A DNA stretch of 64,000 nt from Xanthomonas boreopolis (GCA_014654535.1 BNBA01000006.1:108450-172449), one strand, 5' to 3'. Positions 9,639-18,452 are shown, counted from the first letter of the stretch. Translations and numbers: made by a program. The notes: generated by a model not told the origin, from the letters alone.

Positions 9639-10232
9639 ATGCCGTCACTGCTCGAACAACTGATCGACGCCTTCCGCGTGCTGCCCGGCGTGGGCCGCAA
9701 GAGCGCCCAGCGCATGGCCTACCACGTGCTGGAACGCGAACGCGAAGGCGGCCAGCGCCTGGCCGAGACGCTGGCGCAGGCGGTGGAGCGCATCGGCCAT
9801 TGCGTGCAGTGCCGCGACTTCAGCGAGACCGAGGTCTGCGCGATCTGCGCCAATGCCGGCCGCGAGCGCCAGCAGTTGTGCGTGGTCGAATCCCCGGCCG
9901 ACCGGTTGGCGATCGAGCATGCCACCGGCTATCGCGGCCTGTACTTCATCCTGCAGGGGCGGTTGTCGCCGCTGGATGGCATCGGCCCCCGCGAGCTCGG
10001 CCTGGACCGGTTGGCCGAACGGCTCGCGCAGGGCGAGGTGCAGGAGTTGATCATCGCCACCAATGCCACGGTCGAGGGCGAGGCCACCGCGCACTACCTG
10101 GCGCAGCTGGCGCGCCAGCATCGCGTCCGCCCGAGCCGGCTCACCCAGGGCATGCCGCTGGGGGGCGAGCTGGAGTACGTCGATCGCGGCACGCTGTCGT
10201 ATGCGTTCGGCAGCCGCACCGAGATGCCGTGA
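9639..10232 (+). CDS. recR: Recombination mediator RecR
   Basis: RecR (197 aa) acts with RecO and RecF to load RecA at gapped DNA. It has an N-terminal helix-hairpin-helix (LPGVGRKSAQRMAYH, residues 15-29), a zinc site Cys55, Cys58, Cys67, Cys70, a Toprim domain starting LCVVESPAD, and the C-terminal TRLA-type segment near LTQGMPLGGELEYVD. The ATG immediately follows the 86-bp hairpin, leaving no ribosome-binding site. Translation may depend on coupling from ybaB or on opening of the hairpin. Confidence 0.95.
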   Translation: MPSLLEQLIDAFRVLPGVGRKSAQRMAYHVLEREREGGQRLAETLAQAVERIGHCVQCRDFSETEVCAICANAGRERQQLCVVESPADRLAIEHATGYRGLYFILQGRLSPLDGIGPRELGLDRLAERLAQGEVQELIIATNATVEGEATAHYLAQLARQHRVRPSRLTQGMPLGGELEYVDRGTLSYAFGSRTEMP

Positions 10233-10282
10233 ACGATGGGATGGGATTTGCAAAAGCGGGAAGCTCTCCCATAGCCTCTTCC

Positions 10283-10303
10283 GAATCCCGAATCCCGAAT
10301 CCC
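10283..10303 (+). repeat. Three tandem GAATCCC heptamers
   Basis: Three exact copies stand 9 bp before the start codon of the HIT-protein gene, where a ribosome-binding site would normally be. It is the same unit, in the opposite sense, as the GGGATTC run at 23781. Confidence 0.9.
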
Positions 10304-10312
10304 GGCCTCCCC

Positions 10313-10663
10313 ATGACCGACACGATCTTCGGCAAGATCATCCGCCGCGAAATCCCCGCCACCATCGTCTACGAGGACGAGGACGTGCTGGGCTTCAAGG
10401 ACATCGCACCGCAGGCGCCGGTGCACGTGCTGTTCATTCCCAAGAACGAGGTCATCCCGACCCTGGACGATCTGCGTCCGGACCAGGCGCACCTGGTCGG
10501 CAAGCTGGCCCTGGCCGCGGCCGAGTACGCGCGCCGCGAGGGCTTCGCGCAGGACGGCTACCGAATCGTGATGAACTGCCGCGAGCATGCCGGGCAGACC
10601 GTGTTCCACATCCACCTGCACCTGCTGGCCGGTGCGCCGCTGGGGCGCTTCGGGACGGCGTAA
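10313..10663 (+). CDS. HIT family nucleotide hydrolase/transferase
   Basis: This 116-aa protein has the histidine triad H99-x-H101-x-H103 at FHIHLHLL and the N-terminal IFGKIIRREIPATIVYEDE typical of the HinT branch, which hydrolyses purine phosphoramidates such as AMP-lysine. It is cytosolic and probably a homodimer. The upstream 80 bp hold the GAATCCC repeat and no clear Shine-Dalgarno. A strong palindrome at 10919-10960 lies downstream. About 255 bp of non-coding sequence with small hairpins (for example CGAGCCGACGGCTCG near 10711) separates the two. Confidence 0.92.
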   Translation: MTDTIFGKIIRREIPATIVYEDEDVLGFKDIAPQAPVHVLFIPKNEVIPTLDDLRPDQAHLVGKLALAAAEYARREGFAQDGYRIVMNCREHAGQTVFHIHLHLLAGAPLGRFGTA

Positions 10664-10918
10664 GGGCTTCCCCATCCCTCTCCCGTTGGGTGATGAGGGC
10701 GCGTGGTTCGCGAGCCGACGGCTCGCAGGGATGGATGGGCGCGCGGGCAAGGCCGCGCCGCAAGACCGTCGATGGCCGTGCGGATCGGCGCGCCACCGCG
10801 CGCCCGGTCGGGAAACGATCCGGGCATTGCCTGGACCGATCGATGTCGCAGAGGGGGCCTCGCTCCGCCCCGCCGGCGTGCCGGCCGAGGAAGCCAAGGG
10901 CAGGCATTGTGCATCCCG

Positions 10919-10960
10919 CATGACGGACAACGCCGCCCGGAGGCGGCGTTGTCCGTCATG
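10919..10960. terminator. Perfect 19-bp palindrome between convergent genes
   Basis: The arms 10919-10937 and 10942-10960 are exact reverse complements around a CGGA loop. It stands between the convergent HIT and Slp genes and can act in both directions. No T tract follows on either strand, so termination is inferred from position and stem strength. Confidence 0.65.
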
Positions 10961-10978
10961 CGCAGGGCAGCGTGGCGA

Positions 10979-11515
10979 TCACCACCAGCCCCAGCGGCCC
11001 CAGCGCGGGCCCCACGGGTCCCAGGGGCCCCAAGGACCCCACGGGCCGTACGGGTAGGCGGGCACGACCTCCACGTCGCGCACCACCGGCCACAGGTAAA
11101 CCACGTCCGCGTCGATCTTGGGCAGGCGGTACTGGTACTCGCCGATCTTGGCGTTCTCGTAGCCGGCGATGTGGCCGATGAAGGTCACGTCGCGGCCGGG
11201 CTCGAACACCGCCGGGTCGTAGAAGCCGGCGCGGCAGGCGATGAAGCGCCCGTCGCTGGCGTCGGAGGAACTGGTCTGGGGACGCCCGCTGCCGTTGAGC
11301 GGGCGCGACAGCAACTGGAAGCAGGTCTGGCCCTGCCCGGGGTTGGTCTCGATGATCCGGCCGCCCCAGCGCACCTGCGTGCCGACGGCGGGCTGGCCGG
11401 CGACCGCATCGCGCGGAGTGACCGCGCTGAACTGTCCTTGCAGCGGCTTGGGTGCGGTGGCGCACGCCGCCAAGGTCAGCACGGCGGCAAGGGGAAGAAG
11501 AAAACGGGTCTTCAT
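10979..11515 (-). CDS. Slp family outer-membrane lipoprotein
   Basis: This 178-aa lipoprotein has a signal peptide ending in the lipobox LAAC (Cys18) and a single Slp-like domain with VRWGGRIIETNPG and GRFIACRAGFYDPAVFEPGRDVTFIG. Slp proteins are stress- or stationary-phase outer-membrane lipoproteins. Residue 19 is Ala, so transport to the outer membrane is expected. The last 25 residues are an unusual Trp/Gly/Pro run (YPYGPWGPWGPWDPWG and on). Its ATG overlaps the stop of the upstream transglutaminase gene by 4 bp. Confidence 0.85.
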   Translation of the reverse strand: MKTRFLLPLAAVLTLAACATAPKPLQGQFSAVTPRDAVAGQPAVGTQVRWGGRIIETNPGQGQTCFQLLSRPLNGSGRPQTSSSDASDGRFIACRAGFYDPAVFEPGRDVTFIGHIAGYENAKIGEYQYRLPKIDADVVYLWPVVRDVEVVPAYPYGPWGPWGPWDPWGPRWGRWGWW

Positions 11516-13467
11516 GGTGAGGCTCCGGTACTCGGGCGATGTCGGTGCAGGTCTTTGATCAGTCGTCTGACCAGGCGCGGGCGGTTGGCGTCAGCGGCAG
11601 CGTAGCGCGCCTCGACGAAACGTTGGCTGAGTGTAATCAGGGTCGGGTCCGGGCGCTGTGCGTGGACCCTCCGGGCCCATTGAAGCGCCGGTTCGTGTGC
11701 TTCGCGTGCCAGTCCATGTCGTGCATAGCCACGATCGAGCCGGTGCCAGGCGCGCAGCAGCGGGTCGCGCTCGCGTTCGCCGCGGGCCAGCAGCCAGGCC
11801 ATCCAGCCCAGCGCGGCCACCGCGAACGCGGCGAACAGCCCGATCAGCTGGGCCGGCTCGAGCCGGTCGATCCCGAGCGGGCGCAGCAATCGTTGCTGGC
11901 GTCCCGCGTCGAAGGACAGCACCAGTTCGTTCCATTCCTGCCGCAGCCAGTCGCCGACGTCGCCGAGGCGCCATTCGATGGCCGCGCCGCCGGCCGCCTG
12001 GCCTTGGCCGAGCCGGTCCTCGAGCGTGTCGTAGATGCGTTCGGGCGCGACCGCGGCCGTCGGGTCGACCCGCACCCAGCCGCGGCCGGCCAGCCAGACC
12101 TCGGCCCAGGCATGGGCGTCCATGCGCCGCACGATCCAGTAGCCGCCCAGCGGGTTGCGGACGCCGCCGGCGTAGCCGGTCACCACGCGGGCCGGGATGC
12201 CGGCGGCGCGCATCGCCACCACGAAGGCCGAGCTGAAGTGCTCGCAGAACCCGGCCTTGTGCTGGAACAGGAACTCGTCGACGCCGTCGTGGCCGGGCAA
12301 CGGCGTGTCCAGCGTGTAGGCGAACTCGCTGCGGATCCAGTGCAGCATGCGCCGCACCACCGCTTCGTCGTCGTCGCCCGCCTCCTGCCGCCACTGCCGG
12401 CCCAGCGCCAGCGTGCGCGGGTTGAAGCCGGGCGGCAGGCGCAGCGCTTCGCGCCGCAGCGGCTCGGGAAGCGTGGCCTGGTACTGGCGCGGCGGGGCCG
12501 ATTGCAGGCGCCAGCGGGTGAGGCCGTTGAGCGGTCGTTCGCTGCGCAGGACATGGTCGGCGTCGAGCCGGGTGCCGGGCGGCGCCTGCAGCGGCAGGTC
12601 GAGCGCGACCAGCTGGCGCCGGTCGGTGGGCTCGTAGTCGATCTGGTAGTCCCAACGCGTGGCCGAGGGCTGCGTCGCCGGAGGCGGCCGCTCGGCCTGC
12701 CAGCGCGCGGTGGTCCAGCGGCGGCCATCGAAGTCCCACAGCACCGGGCCGCGCCAGTAGCGTTCCCCGGCGGGAGGAACCGGCCCGAAGAACTGCACGC
12801 GCAGCGCCGGCGTGTCGTCGGCCATCAGGTCGATCCATTCGCCCGGCGCCATTTGGTCGGACAGGCCCGGACGCGCCATCGCGCGCTCCGGAATGCCCCA
12901 CAGCGGCGAGCCCAGCCGCGGGAACAGCCAGAACGCGGCCAGCGCCAGCGGCAGGCCGAGCAGCGCCAGCCGGGCGATGCCGCGCAGCTGCGCCCGCAGC
13001 GGTGCCCGGGCCATGGCTTCCTGGTCGGCGAGCTGCTGCATGCACAGCAGGGCCGACAGCACCGCGGCCAATGCCAGCAGCATCGCCAGCGGTCCCTGTT
13101 CGAGCAGGAACGCGGCGAAGGGCGCGAACAGCGCGAAGCCGAGCAGGCTGCGCGCGTCGCGGACGGTGCGCAGTTCCGACGCCTTGATCGCGAGCATCGC
13201 CGCCAGCAGCGCGCAGCCGGTGTCGCGGCCGAAGCGCAGGCCGGCCTGCCAGTACACCGCCGCCAGCATCGCCAGCACCAGCAACAGCTTGAGCGCGGTG
13301 GGCAGCGGGCGCCGCCACGAGGCCAGGCCGGTGAGCAGCGCGGTGCCGGCGAACACCCAGGCGAGCGGGCCCGGCAGTTGCAGCAGCAACGGCAACAGGC
13401 TCAGCCAGGCGGTGGCGAGCACCCAGGCGCGAGCGCTGTCCTGCAGGGGCGGCGAGCGGTCAGCCAT
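11512..13467 (-). CDS. TgpA-type membrane transglutaminase (DUF3488/transglutaminase)
   Basis: A 651-aa inner-membrane protein: about six N-terminal hydrophobic helices (residues 15-190), a periplasmic transglutaminase-like domain with the full triad Cys408 (AGFCEHF), His452 (DAHAWAEVW) and Asp468 (RVDPT), one further membrane helix near 550, and a DUF4129-like C-terminal tail. The substrate is unknown; the Pseudomonas relative TgpA is needed for viability. It overlaps the DUF58 gene by 8 bp. The MoxR/DUF58/TgpA trio is a common conserved gene set, thought to act as a membrane-linked AAA+ assembly system. Confidence 0.88.
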   Translation of the reverse strand: MADRSPPLQDSARAWVLATAWLSLLPLLLQLPGPLAWVFAGTALLTGLASWRRPLPTALKLLLVLAMLAAVYWQAGLRFGRDTGCALLAAMLAIKASELRTVRDARSLLGFALFAPFAAFLLEQGPLAMLLALAAVLSALLCMQQLADQEAMARAPLRAQLRGIARLALLGLPLALAAFWLFPRLGSPLWGIPERAMARPGLSDQMAPGEWIDLMADDTPALRVQFFGPVPPAGERYWRGPVLWDFDGRRWTTARWQAERPPPATQPSATRWDYQIDYEPTDRRQLVALDLPLQAPPGTRLDADHVLRSERPLNGLTRWRLQSAPPRQYQATLPEPLRREALRLPPGFNPRTLALGRQWRQEAGDDDEAVVRRMLHWIRSEFAYTLDTPLPGHDGVDEFLFQHKAGFCEHFSSAFVVAMRAAGIPARVVTGYAGGVRNPLGGYWIVRRMDAHAWAEVWLAGRGWVRVDPTAAVAPERIYDTLEDRLGQGQAAGGAAIEWRLGDVGDWLRQEWNELVLSFDAGRQQRLLRPLGIDRLEPAQLIGLFAAFAVAALGWMAWLLARGERERDPLLRAWHRLDRGYARHGLAREAHEPALQWARRVHAQRPDPTLITLSQRFVEARYAAADANRPRLVRRLIKDLHRHRPSTGASP

Positions 13468-14416
13468 GCGGCATCAGCGCCAGCGCGCGCAGGCACAGGT
13501 GGCGATGCTGGGCGCCCTGGCCCGGTCCGAGCATCGCCTGGTTGGGCAGGCGCAGCCGATAGCGCCGGCCTTGGCGCTCGGCCTCGTCGACCCAGCGTGC
13601 CAGCCGTGCGATCCGGCGTTCATGGGGAAGCGCGGCCAGCGCGCGCCAATCCAGCGTGACCTCCACGCCGGCCGGCGATTCGAATTCGCGCACCAGCAGC
13701 ATGTCGCGGCGCGCCGAGTGCTTCCAGCTGATCGCGCGGACCGGGTCGCCGGCGCGATAGGGGCGCAACTGGTGCATCTCCTCGCCCTGGGCATCGGGCC
13801 GGGTCCGCAGGATGGCGCCTTCGCCGGCCGGCAGGGCGGGGGCGTCCTGCTCGGGCAACGGATAGACCAGCAACGGCGTCTCCGGCCATACCCACGACCA
13901 GGCGCGCACCAGGCCCATCGGTTGCGTGGTCGAGATGCGCAGCCGGCCGACCTCGCGCCAGCCGCGCACGGACGTGGCCAGCGCGAGTTCGGCCGTGGCG
14001 CTGCCGAGCGGCGGCAGCGTGCAGAACGCCTGCTGGCCTTCCAGCTCCAGGCGCAGGCCGCGCCGGGCGCGATGGTCGTGGCTGGACAAGGCCACGCGCA
14101 GGCGCAGCGCGGTGCCGGCGGCGACCGGCTCGGCGGCCAGGGCGTCGATGCGCAGGCCCGACAGCTGCAGGTGCGCCATGATCGCGCTGGCGATGCCGGC
14201 GGCGGCCAGCAGCAAGGCCAGCAGCAGCGCGGGGTTGTTGTTGTAGTTGAGCGCGCCGAGCAGCATCGCCGCGAGCAGCAGCGCCATGAAGCCGCCGAAG
14301 GGCGTCGGCAGCACGTAGATGCGATGGCGGTCGAGCGCTTGCGGCAGCGGTTCGGGCGCGCGCGGACGCGCCAGCAGAGCGGCCTTGCCGATCCAGTCGC
14401 GCCACGCGGGAGCCAC
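13460..14416 (-). CDS. DUF58 domain protein
   Basis: This 318-aa protein has two N-terminal membrane helices (about residues 42-80), then a soluble part with the DUF58 signature LRPYRAGDPVRAISWKHSARR split over residues 237-257. DUF58 proteins pair with MoxR ATPases; their biochemical role is not established. The start is a GTG at 14416: the preceding in-frame codon is TGA, so no longer form is possible. That stop and the region upstream belong to a foldback element that separates this gene from moxR, so the natural 5' end may have been altered. Confidence 0.85.
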   Translation of the reverse strand: MAPAWRDWIGKAALLARPRAPEPLPQALDRHRIYVLPTPFGGFMALLLAAMLLGALNYNNNPALLLALLLAAAGIASAIMAHLQLSGLRIDALAAEPVAAGTALRLRVALSSHDHRARRGLRLELEGQQAFCTLPPLGSATAELALATSVRGWREVGRLRISTTQPMGLVRAWSWVWPETPLLVYPLPEQDAPALPAGEGAILRTRPDAQGEEMHQLRPYRAGDPVRAISWKHSARRDMLLVREFESPAGVEVTLDWRALAALPHERRIARLARWVDEAERQGRRYRLRLPNQAMLGPGQGAQHRHLCLRALALMPHG

Positions 14417-14420
14417 TCAG

Positions 14421-14613
14421 GGCCTGTTGGCGCTATCGAGATAGGCCACGTTGCCGTGCCCGGCAACCCGAACGGCCACGCCTGGGCGCGTGCGATGCTG
14501 CGTCATCACTCGGTCTCTCATCGACATAAGCTCTCTCGTTCTTCCTTGCCTCACACGCGCCCAGGCATGGCGTGGCCCGTCTCAGTGGCCTGTCTCAATG
14601 GCGTTAACAGGCC
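14421..14613. mobile_element. Foldback/MITE-like element, 193 bp
   Basis: The ends 14421-14449 and 14585-14613 form a 29-bp terminal inverted repeat with 24 matches. An inner pair is exact: 14480-14492 against 14554-14566 (13 bp), flanked by GGCCACG at 14474 against CGTGGCC at 14571. The element encodes no protein and fills the whole moxR-DUF58 gap. Its right end overlaps the moxR stop codon and its left end lies next to the DUF58 GTG. No clear target duplication is visible. Confidence 0.7.
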
Positions 14614-15563
14614 TAGTCCACCGGCACGCTGTGCAGGATCTTCTTGGCCAGCGCCGCGCCGGAGGCGGTTTCGGCCTCGGCGACCAGGCGGTGCCCGGCC
14701 ACGGCCTCGAACAACGCCTGGATGTCCTCCGGCAGGACATGCCCGCGGCCGAGCAGCAGCGCATAGGCCTTGGCCGCGCGCAGCAGCGCCAGGCCCGCGC
14801 GCGGCGACAGGCCGACGCGCACGCCGGCGTACTGGCGGCTGCGCGCGAGCAGCGCCTGCAGGTAGTGGATCAGCGGTTCGCTGGCATGCACCTGCTCGAC
14901 CGCCGCGCGCAGCTGCAACACCGCCGCTTCGTCCAGGCACGGTTCGGCCTGGGCGATCAGGTGGCGGCGATCGGTGCCGCCGAGCAGGGCGCGCTCGGAT
15001 TCGGGATTCGGATAGCCCAGCGACAGGCGCAGCAGGAACCGGTCCAGCTGCGAGTCCGGCAACGGGAACGTGCCGGACAGGTCCACCGGGTTCTGCGTGG
15101 CGATCACGAAGAACGGTTCCGGCAGCGCGTGGGTGGCGCCGTCGAGCGTGACCTGCTGTTCGGCCATCGCCTCGAGCAGTGCGCTCTGCGTGCGCGGCGG
15201 GGCGCGGTTGATCTCGTCGGCCAGCAGCACGTGGGTGAACACCGGGCCGGGATGGAACTGGAACTGCCGCGCCTGCGCGTCGTACACCGAAACGCCCAGC
15301 ACGTCGGCCGGCAGCAGGTCGGAGGTGAACTGCACGCGCTGGAACCTCAGCCCCAGGCTCGAGGCCAGCGCATGCGCCAGGGTGGTCTTGCCCAGGCCGG
15401 GCAGGTCCTCGATCAGCAGGTGTCCACCGGACAACAGCGCGACAAAGGCCAGGCGCACCTCGTGCTGCTTGCCCAGCAGCAGCGAATTGACCTGGGCCTG
15501 CGCGCGCAGCAGCGCTTCGCGCAGCGCATCGGTTAGCATTCCTTGGCGGAGCGGTATCGACAT
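14613..15563 (-). CDS. MoxR family AAA+ ATPase
   Basis: This 316-aa cytosolic ATPase has Walker A as LPGLGKTTLA, Walker B as LLADEINRAPPRTQSALLEAM, and the sensor region VIATQNPVDLSGTFPLPDSQLDRF. MoxR proteins work as chaperone-like ATPases with a DUF58 partner. I place the start at ATG 15563 (MSIPLRQG); a GTG lies one codon upstream. It is divergent from a glycosyltransferase gene 37 bp away. Its stop codon TAG lies at the tip of the foldback element. Confidence 0.9.
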   Translation of the reverse strand: MSIPLRQGMLTDALREALLRAQAQVNSLLLGKQHEVRLAFVALLSGGHLLIEDLPGLGKTTLAHALASSLGLRFQRVQFTSDLLPADVLGVSVYDAQARQFQFHPGPVFTHVLLADEINRAPPRTQSALLEAMAEQQVTLDGATHALPEPFFVIATQNPVDLSGTFPLPDSQLDRFLLRLSLGYPNPESERALLGGTDRRHLIAQAEPCLDEAAVLQLRAAVEQVHASEPLIHYLQALLARSRQYAGVRVGLSPRAGLALLRAAKAYALLLGRGHVLPEDIQALFEAVAGHRLVAEAETASGAALAKKILHSVPVD

Positions 15564-15600
15564 CACATTTCCCACGGGATCGAGGACGGGTGCAGAGGCA

Positions 15601-17445
15601 ATGCAGGGAGAACAGCGCGCGCATCGCACCTTCGTGATCCTGTGGACACTGGTGACGGCCGTCAAGCTGCTGATCGCGGCGCGCCTGCCGTTGTTCGTCG
15701 ACGAGGCGTTCTATTGGCAGGAAGGCCAGCACCTGGCCGCGGCCTATTCCGACCTGCCGGGGATGACCGCCTGGCTGGCGCGGCTGGGCGTGGAGCTGGG
15801 CGGGCACCACCTGCTGGCGCTGCGTTTGCCGTTCCTGGCGATCGCGTCGCTGCTGCCGTGGCTGATCGCGCACATCTCGACGCGCTGGTTCGGCGCGCAC
15901 GTCGGCTGGCAGGCGGGCTGCCTGACCCTGCTGATGCCGTTGTCGGCGACGCTCGGCATCCTCGCGGTGCCGGACGTGCCGATGGCGCTGGCCGCGGTGC
16001 TGTGCCTGGACGCCGGCGCGCGCCTGCTGCGCGAGATCGATGCGACCAGCGCCCTGGAGCTGGCCGCCGGCCTGGTGATCGGCGCATTGAGCCACTACCG
16101 CTTCGTCGGGGTGATCGGTGTGGGCTTCATCGCGATGGCGATGATTCCGCAAGGACGGGCGGTGCTGCGCGACCCGCGCGTGTGGATCGCCCTGATGACG
16201 GGCGTGCTGGCCTGGTTGCCGCTGTTGATCTGGAACTCCGACCACCAGGAGGCGGGCCTGCGCTTCCAGTTGCTGGACCGGCATCCGTGGAGCTTCCAGT
16301 CGGCCGGCGCGTGGTTCCTGCTGATCCAGGCCGTGCTGGTCACGCCCCTGCTGGCCGTGGCGATGGTGCGCGTGGTGATGATCGGCACGCGTGCAGGCGG
16401 CGGGAGTGCGCGCGCGCAATGGCGCTATTTCGGCCTGCTCGGCGGCATATCGACGCTGGCGATCTTCCTGTTCGGCTTCTTCAGCGATGCCGAGCGGATC
16501 AGCTTCCACTGGCCGCTGCCCGGCTACCTGGCGCTGTTGGTGGCCGCGCCGCTGGTGCTCGGGCGCTGGCGGCGGGCATGGCGGCGCGCGACCTGGCTGT
16601 TGCTGCTGCTGGGCATGTCCGGCGCCTATGGCTACTACCTGGCGGTGTCGTTCCCGCACGTGCGCGAGCGCGCGGCGGGCGAGAAGTACTACCCGCGCAA
16701 CTTCGCCGGCTGGCAGCCGCTGGCCGCGGCGGTGAAAGAGGAGCTGGCCGCGATGCCGCCGGGCACGAAGGTGCTGGCGGACAACTTCAAGGTGGGCGCC
16801 GAGCTGGGCTTCGAGCTGGAGGACCCGGACATCCTGGTGCTGCAGGCGCCGCTCAACGACCGCCACGGGCGCACCGTGCAGCTGCAGCAATGGAACCTGC
16901 TCGATCGCGGCGAACGCGATGGCCCGCGCCTGCTGGTGCTGTCGCCCAGCGACCTGCGCTACCGCGATCTGCTGCGGCGCTACCACGACGTCTGCGCGAT
17001 GGTGGGGCCGCTGCCGCCGCCGCGCGTGGTGTCCATCGACCATGGCTACCAGCGGTTCCTGCTGTTCCGGCTGCCGGCGCAGAAGGCCGCCGGCGGATGC
17101 GTGGCCCCGGCCATGGCCTGGGTGGACGCGCCGCTGCCGGGAGAGCGCCTGCAGGGACGCTTCTCCGTCGATGGCTGGGCGTTCAAGGACGGCACCGGGC
17201 TGGCGCGGGTCGAAGTGCTGGTCGACGGCAAGCCGGCCGCCGAGGCGACGTACGGCAGCGTGCTGGACGTACGGCCGTACTGGAAGATCTCCACCGATCC
17301 GCACCATCCCCGCGTCGGTTTCCAGGCCGCGCTCGATGCCGGCCCGCTCGAGCCGGGCACCCATTGGCTCGGCCTGCGCCTGCACGGCACCGACGGCAGT
17401 GTCGAGGACTGGTGGGAGCAGCCGTTCGAGGTCGAACGGCGCTGA
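15601..17445 (+). CDS. Family 39-type membrane glycosyltransferase with C-terminal Ig-like domain
   Basis: A 614-aa GT-C protein related to ArnT/PMT enzymes, which move a sugar from an undecaprenyl carrier to an acceptor on the periplasmic side. The conserved acidic pair is in LFVDEAFYWQEGQHLA, followed by the DLPGMTAWLARL loop, and roughly ten hydrophobic segments fill residues 10-365. The last 130 residues are soluble and look like a beta-sandwich with RVEVLVDGKPAAEATYG and GTHWLGLRLHGTDGS, an unusual addition. It overlaps the next gene (TGATG). Confidence 0.82.
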   Translation: MQGEQRAHRTFVILWTLVTAVKLLIAARLPLFVDEAFYWQEGQHLAAAYSDLPGMTAWLARLGVELGGHHLLALRLPFLAIASLLPWLIAHISTRWFGAHVGWQAGCLTLLMPLSATLGILAVPDVPMALAAVLCLDAGARLLREIDATSALELAAGLVIGALSHYRFVGVIGVGFIAMAMIPQGRAVLRDPRVWIALMTGVLAWLPLLIWNSDHQEAGLRFQLLDRHPWSFQSAGAWFLLIQAVLVTPLLAVAMVRVVMIGTRAGGGSARAQWRYFGLLGGISTLAIFLFGFFSDAERISFHWPLPGYLALLVAAPLVLGRWRRAWRRATWLLLLLGMSGAYGYYLAVSFPHVRERAAGEKYYPRNFAGWQPLAAAVKEELAAMPPGTKVLADNFKVGAELGFELEDPDILVLQAPLNDRHGRTVQLQQWNLLDRGERDGPRLLVLSPSDLRYRDLLRRYHDVCAMVGPLPPPRVVSIDHGYQRFLLFRLPAQKAAGGCVAPAMAWVDAPLPGERLQGRFSVDGWAFKDGTGLARVEVLVDGKPAAEATYGSVLDVRPYWKISTDPHHPRVGFQAALDAGPLEPGTHWLGLRLHGTDGSVEDWWEQPFEVERR

Positions 17446-18452
17446 TGTCGTCCACTTTCCTTCCCGGTTCCCCCATGTCCGTCCCGTCCTCGCACGAAAC
17501 CGCCCTTGCCGGGTTGCGCATCGCCGTGATCGTGCCGTGCCACAACGAGGCCGCCGCCGTCGCCAAGGTGGTGGGCGATTTCCGGGTCAGCCTGCCGCAA
17601 GCGAGCGTGCACGTGCTGGACAACAACTCCACCGATGGCACCGCCGAGCACGCCCGGGCCGCCGGCGCCTGCGTGCACCGGGTATCGCTGCAGGGCAAGG
17701 GCAACGTGATCCGGCGCGGCTTCGCCGACATCGAGGCCGACATCTACGTGCTGGTGGACGGCGACGACACCTACGACGCGGGTGCCGCGCCGCAGCTGGT
17801 GCGGCGATTGCTCGACGATCGGCTCGACATGGTGGTGGGCGCGCGCCGCGACCAGGCGCAGGCCGCGTACCGGCCGGGGCATCGCTTCGGCAACGTGCTG
17901 CTGACGCGCTGCGCCAGCCTGCTGTTCGGGCGCGCCTTCGACGACATGCTGTCCGGCTACCGCGTGTTCTCGCGCCGCTACGTCAAGTCGTTCCCGGCCC
18001 ACGCCCAGGGCTTCGAGACCGAGACCGAGCTGGCGGTGCACGCGCTGCAGCTGCGGATGCCGGTGGCCGAGGTGGAAACGCGCTACGGCGTGCGCGCCGA
18101 CGGCTCGCAGAGCAAGCTCAACACCTGGCGCGACGGGTGGCGCATCCTGAGCACGATCGCCAAGCTGTTCAAGGCCGAGCGGCCGCTGCTGTTCTTCTCG
18201 ATCGGCTTCGTCCTGTGCTCGCTGCTGTCGGTGGGGCTGGCGATCCCGCTGTTCGAGACCTATGCGCAGACCGGCCTGGTGCCGCGGTTCCCGACCGCGA
18301 TCCTGTGCGTGGCGTTGATGCTGGTGGGCTTCCTGCTGCTGGCCTGCGGCTTGATCCTGGATACGGTCACGCGCGGGCGGATCGAGGCCAAGCACTTGGC
18401 GTACCTGTCCGTTCCCGCGCTTCCTGCCGGCGCGGCGAGGACGCCGGAATGA
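17445..18452 (+). CDS. Family 2 glycosyltransferase (polyprenyl-phosphate type)
   Basis: This 335-aa enzyme has the GT-A core with IAVIVPCHNEAAAV, NNSTDGTAEHA and the catalytic DGDDTYD, then two C-terminal membrane helices (about residues 245-310). This architecture matches ArnC/GtrB/DPM-like enzymes that load a sugar onto undecaprenyl phosphate. That product is the donor used by GT-C enzymes such as the upstream gene product. The ATG at 17445 overlaps the upstream stop; a second ATG at 17475 would give 325 aa and is also possible. Confidence 0.85.
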   Translation: MSSTFLPGSPMSVPSSHETALAGLRIAVIVPCHNEAAAVAKVVGDFRVSLPQASVHVLDNNSTDGTAEHARAAGACVHRVSLQGKGNVIRRGFADIEADIYVLVDGDDTYDAGAAPQLVRRLLDDRLDMVVGARRDQAQAAYRPGHRFGNVLLTRCASLLFGRAFDDMLSGYRVFSRRYVKSFPAHAQGFETETELAVHALQLRMPVAEVETRYGVRADGSQSKLNTWRDGWRILSTIAKLFKAERPLLFFSIGFVLCSLLSVGLAIPLFETYAQTGLVPRFPTAILCVALMLVGFLLLACGLILDTVTRGRIEAKHLAYLSVPALPAGAARTPE

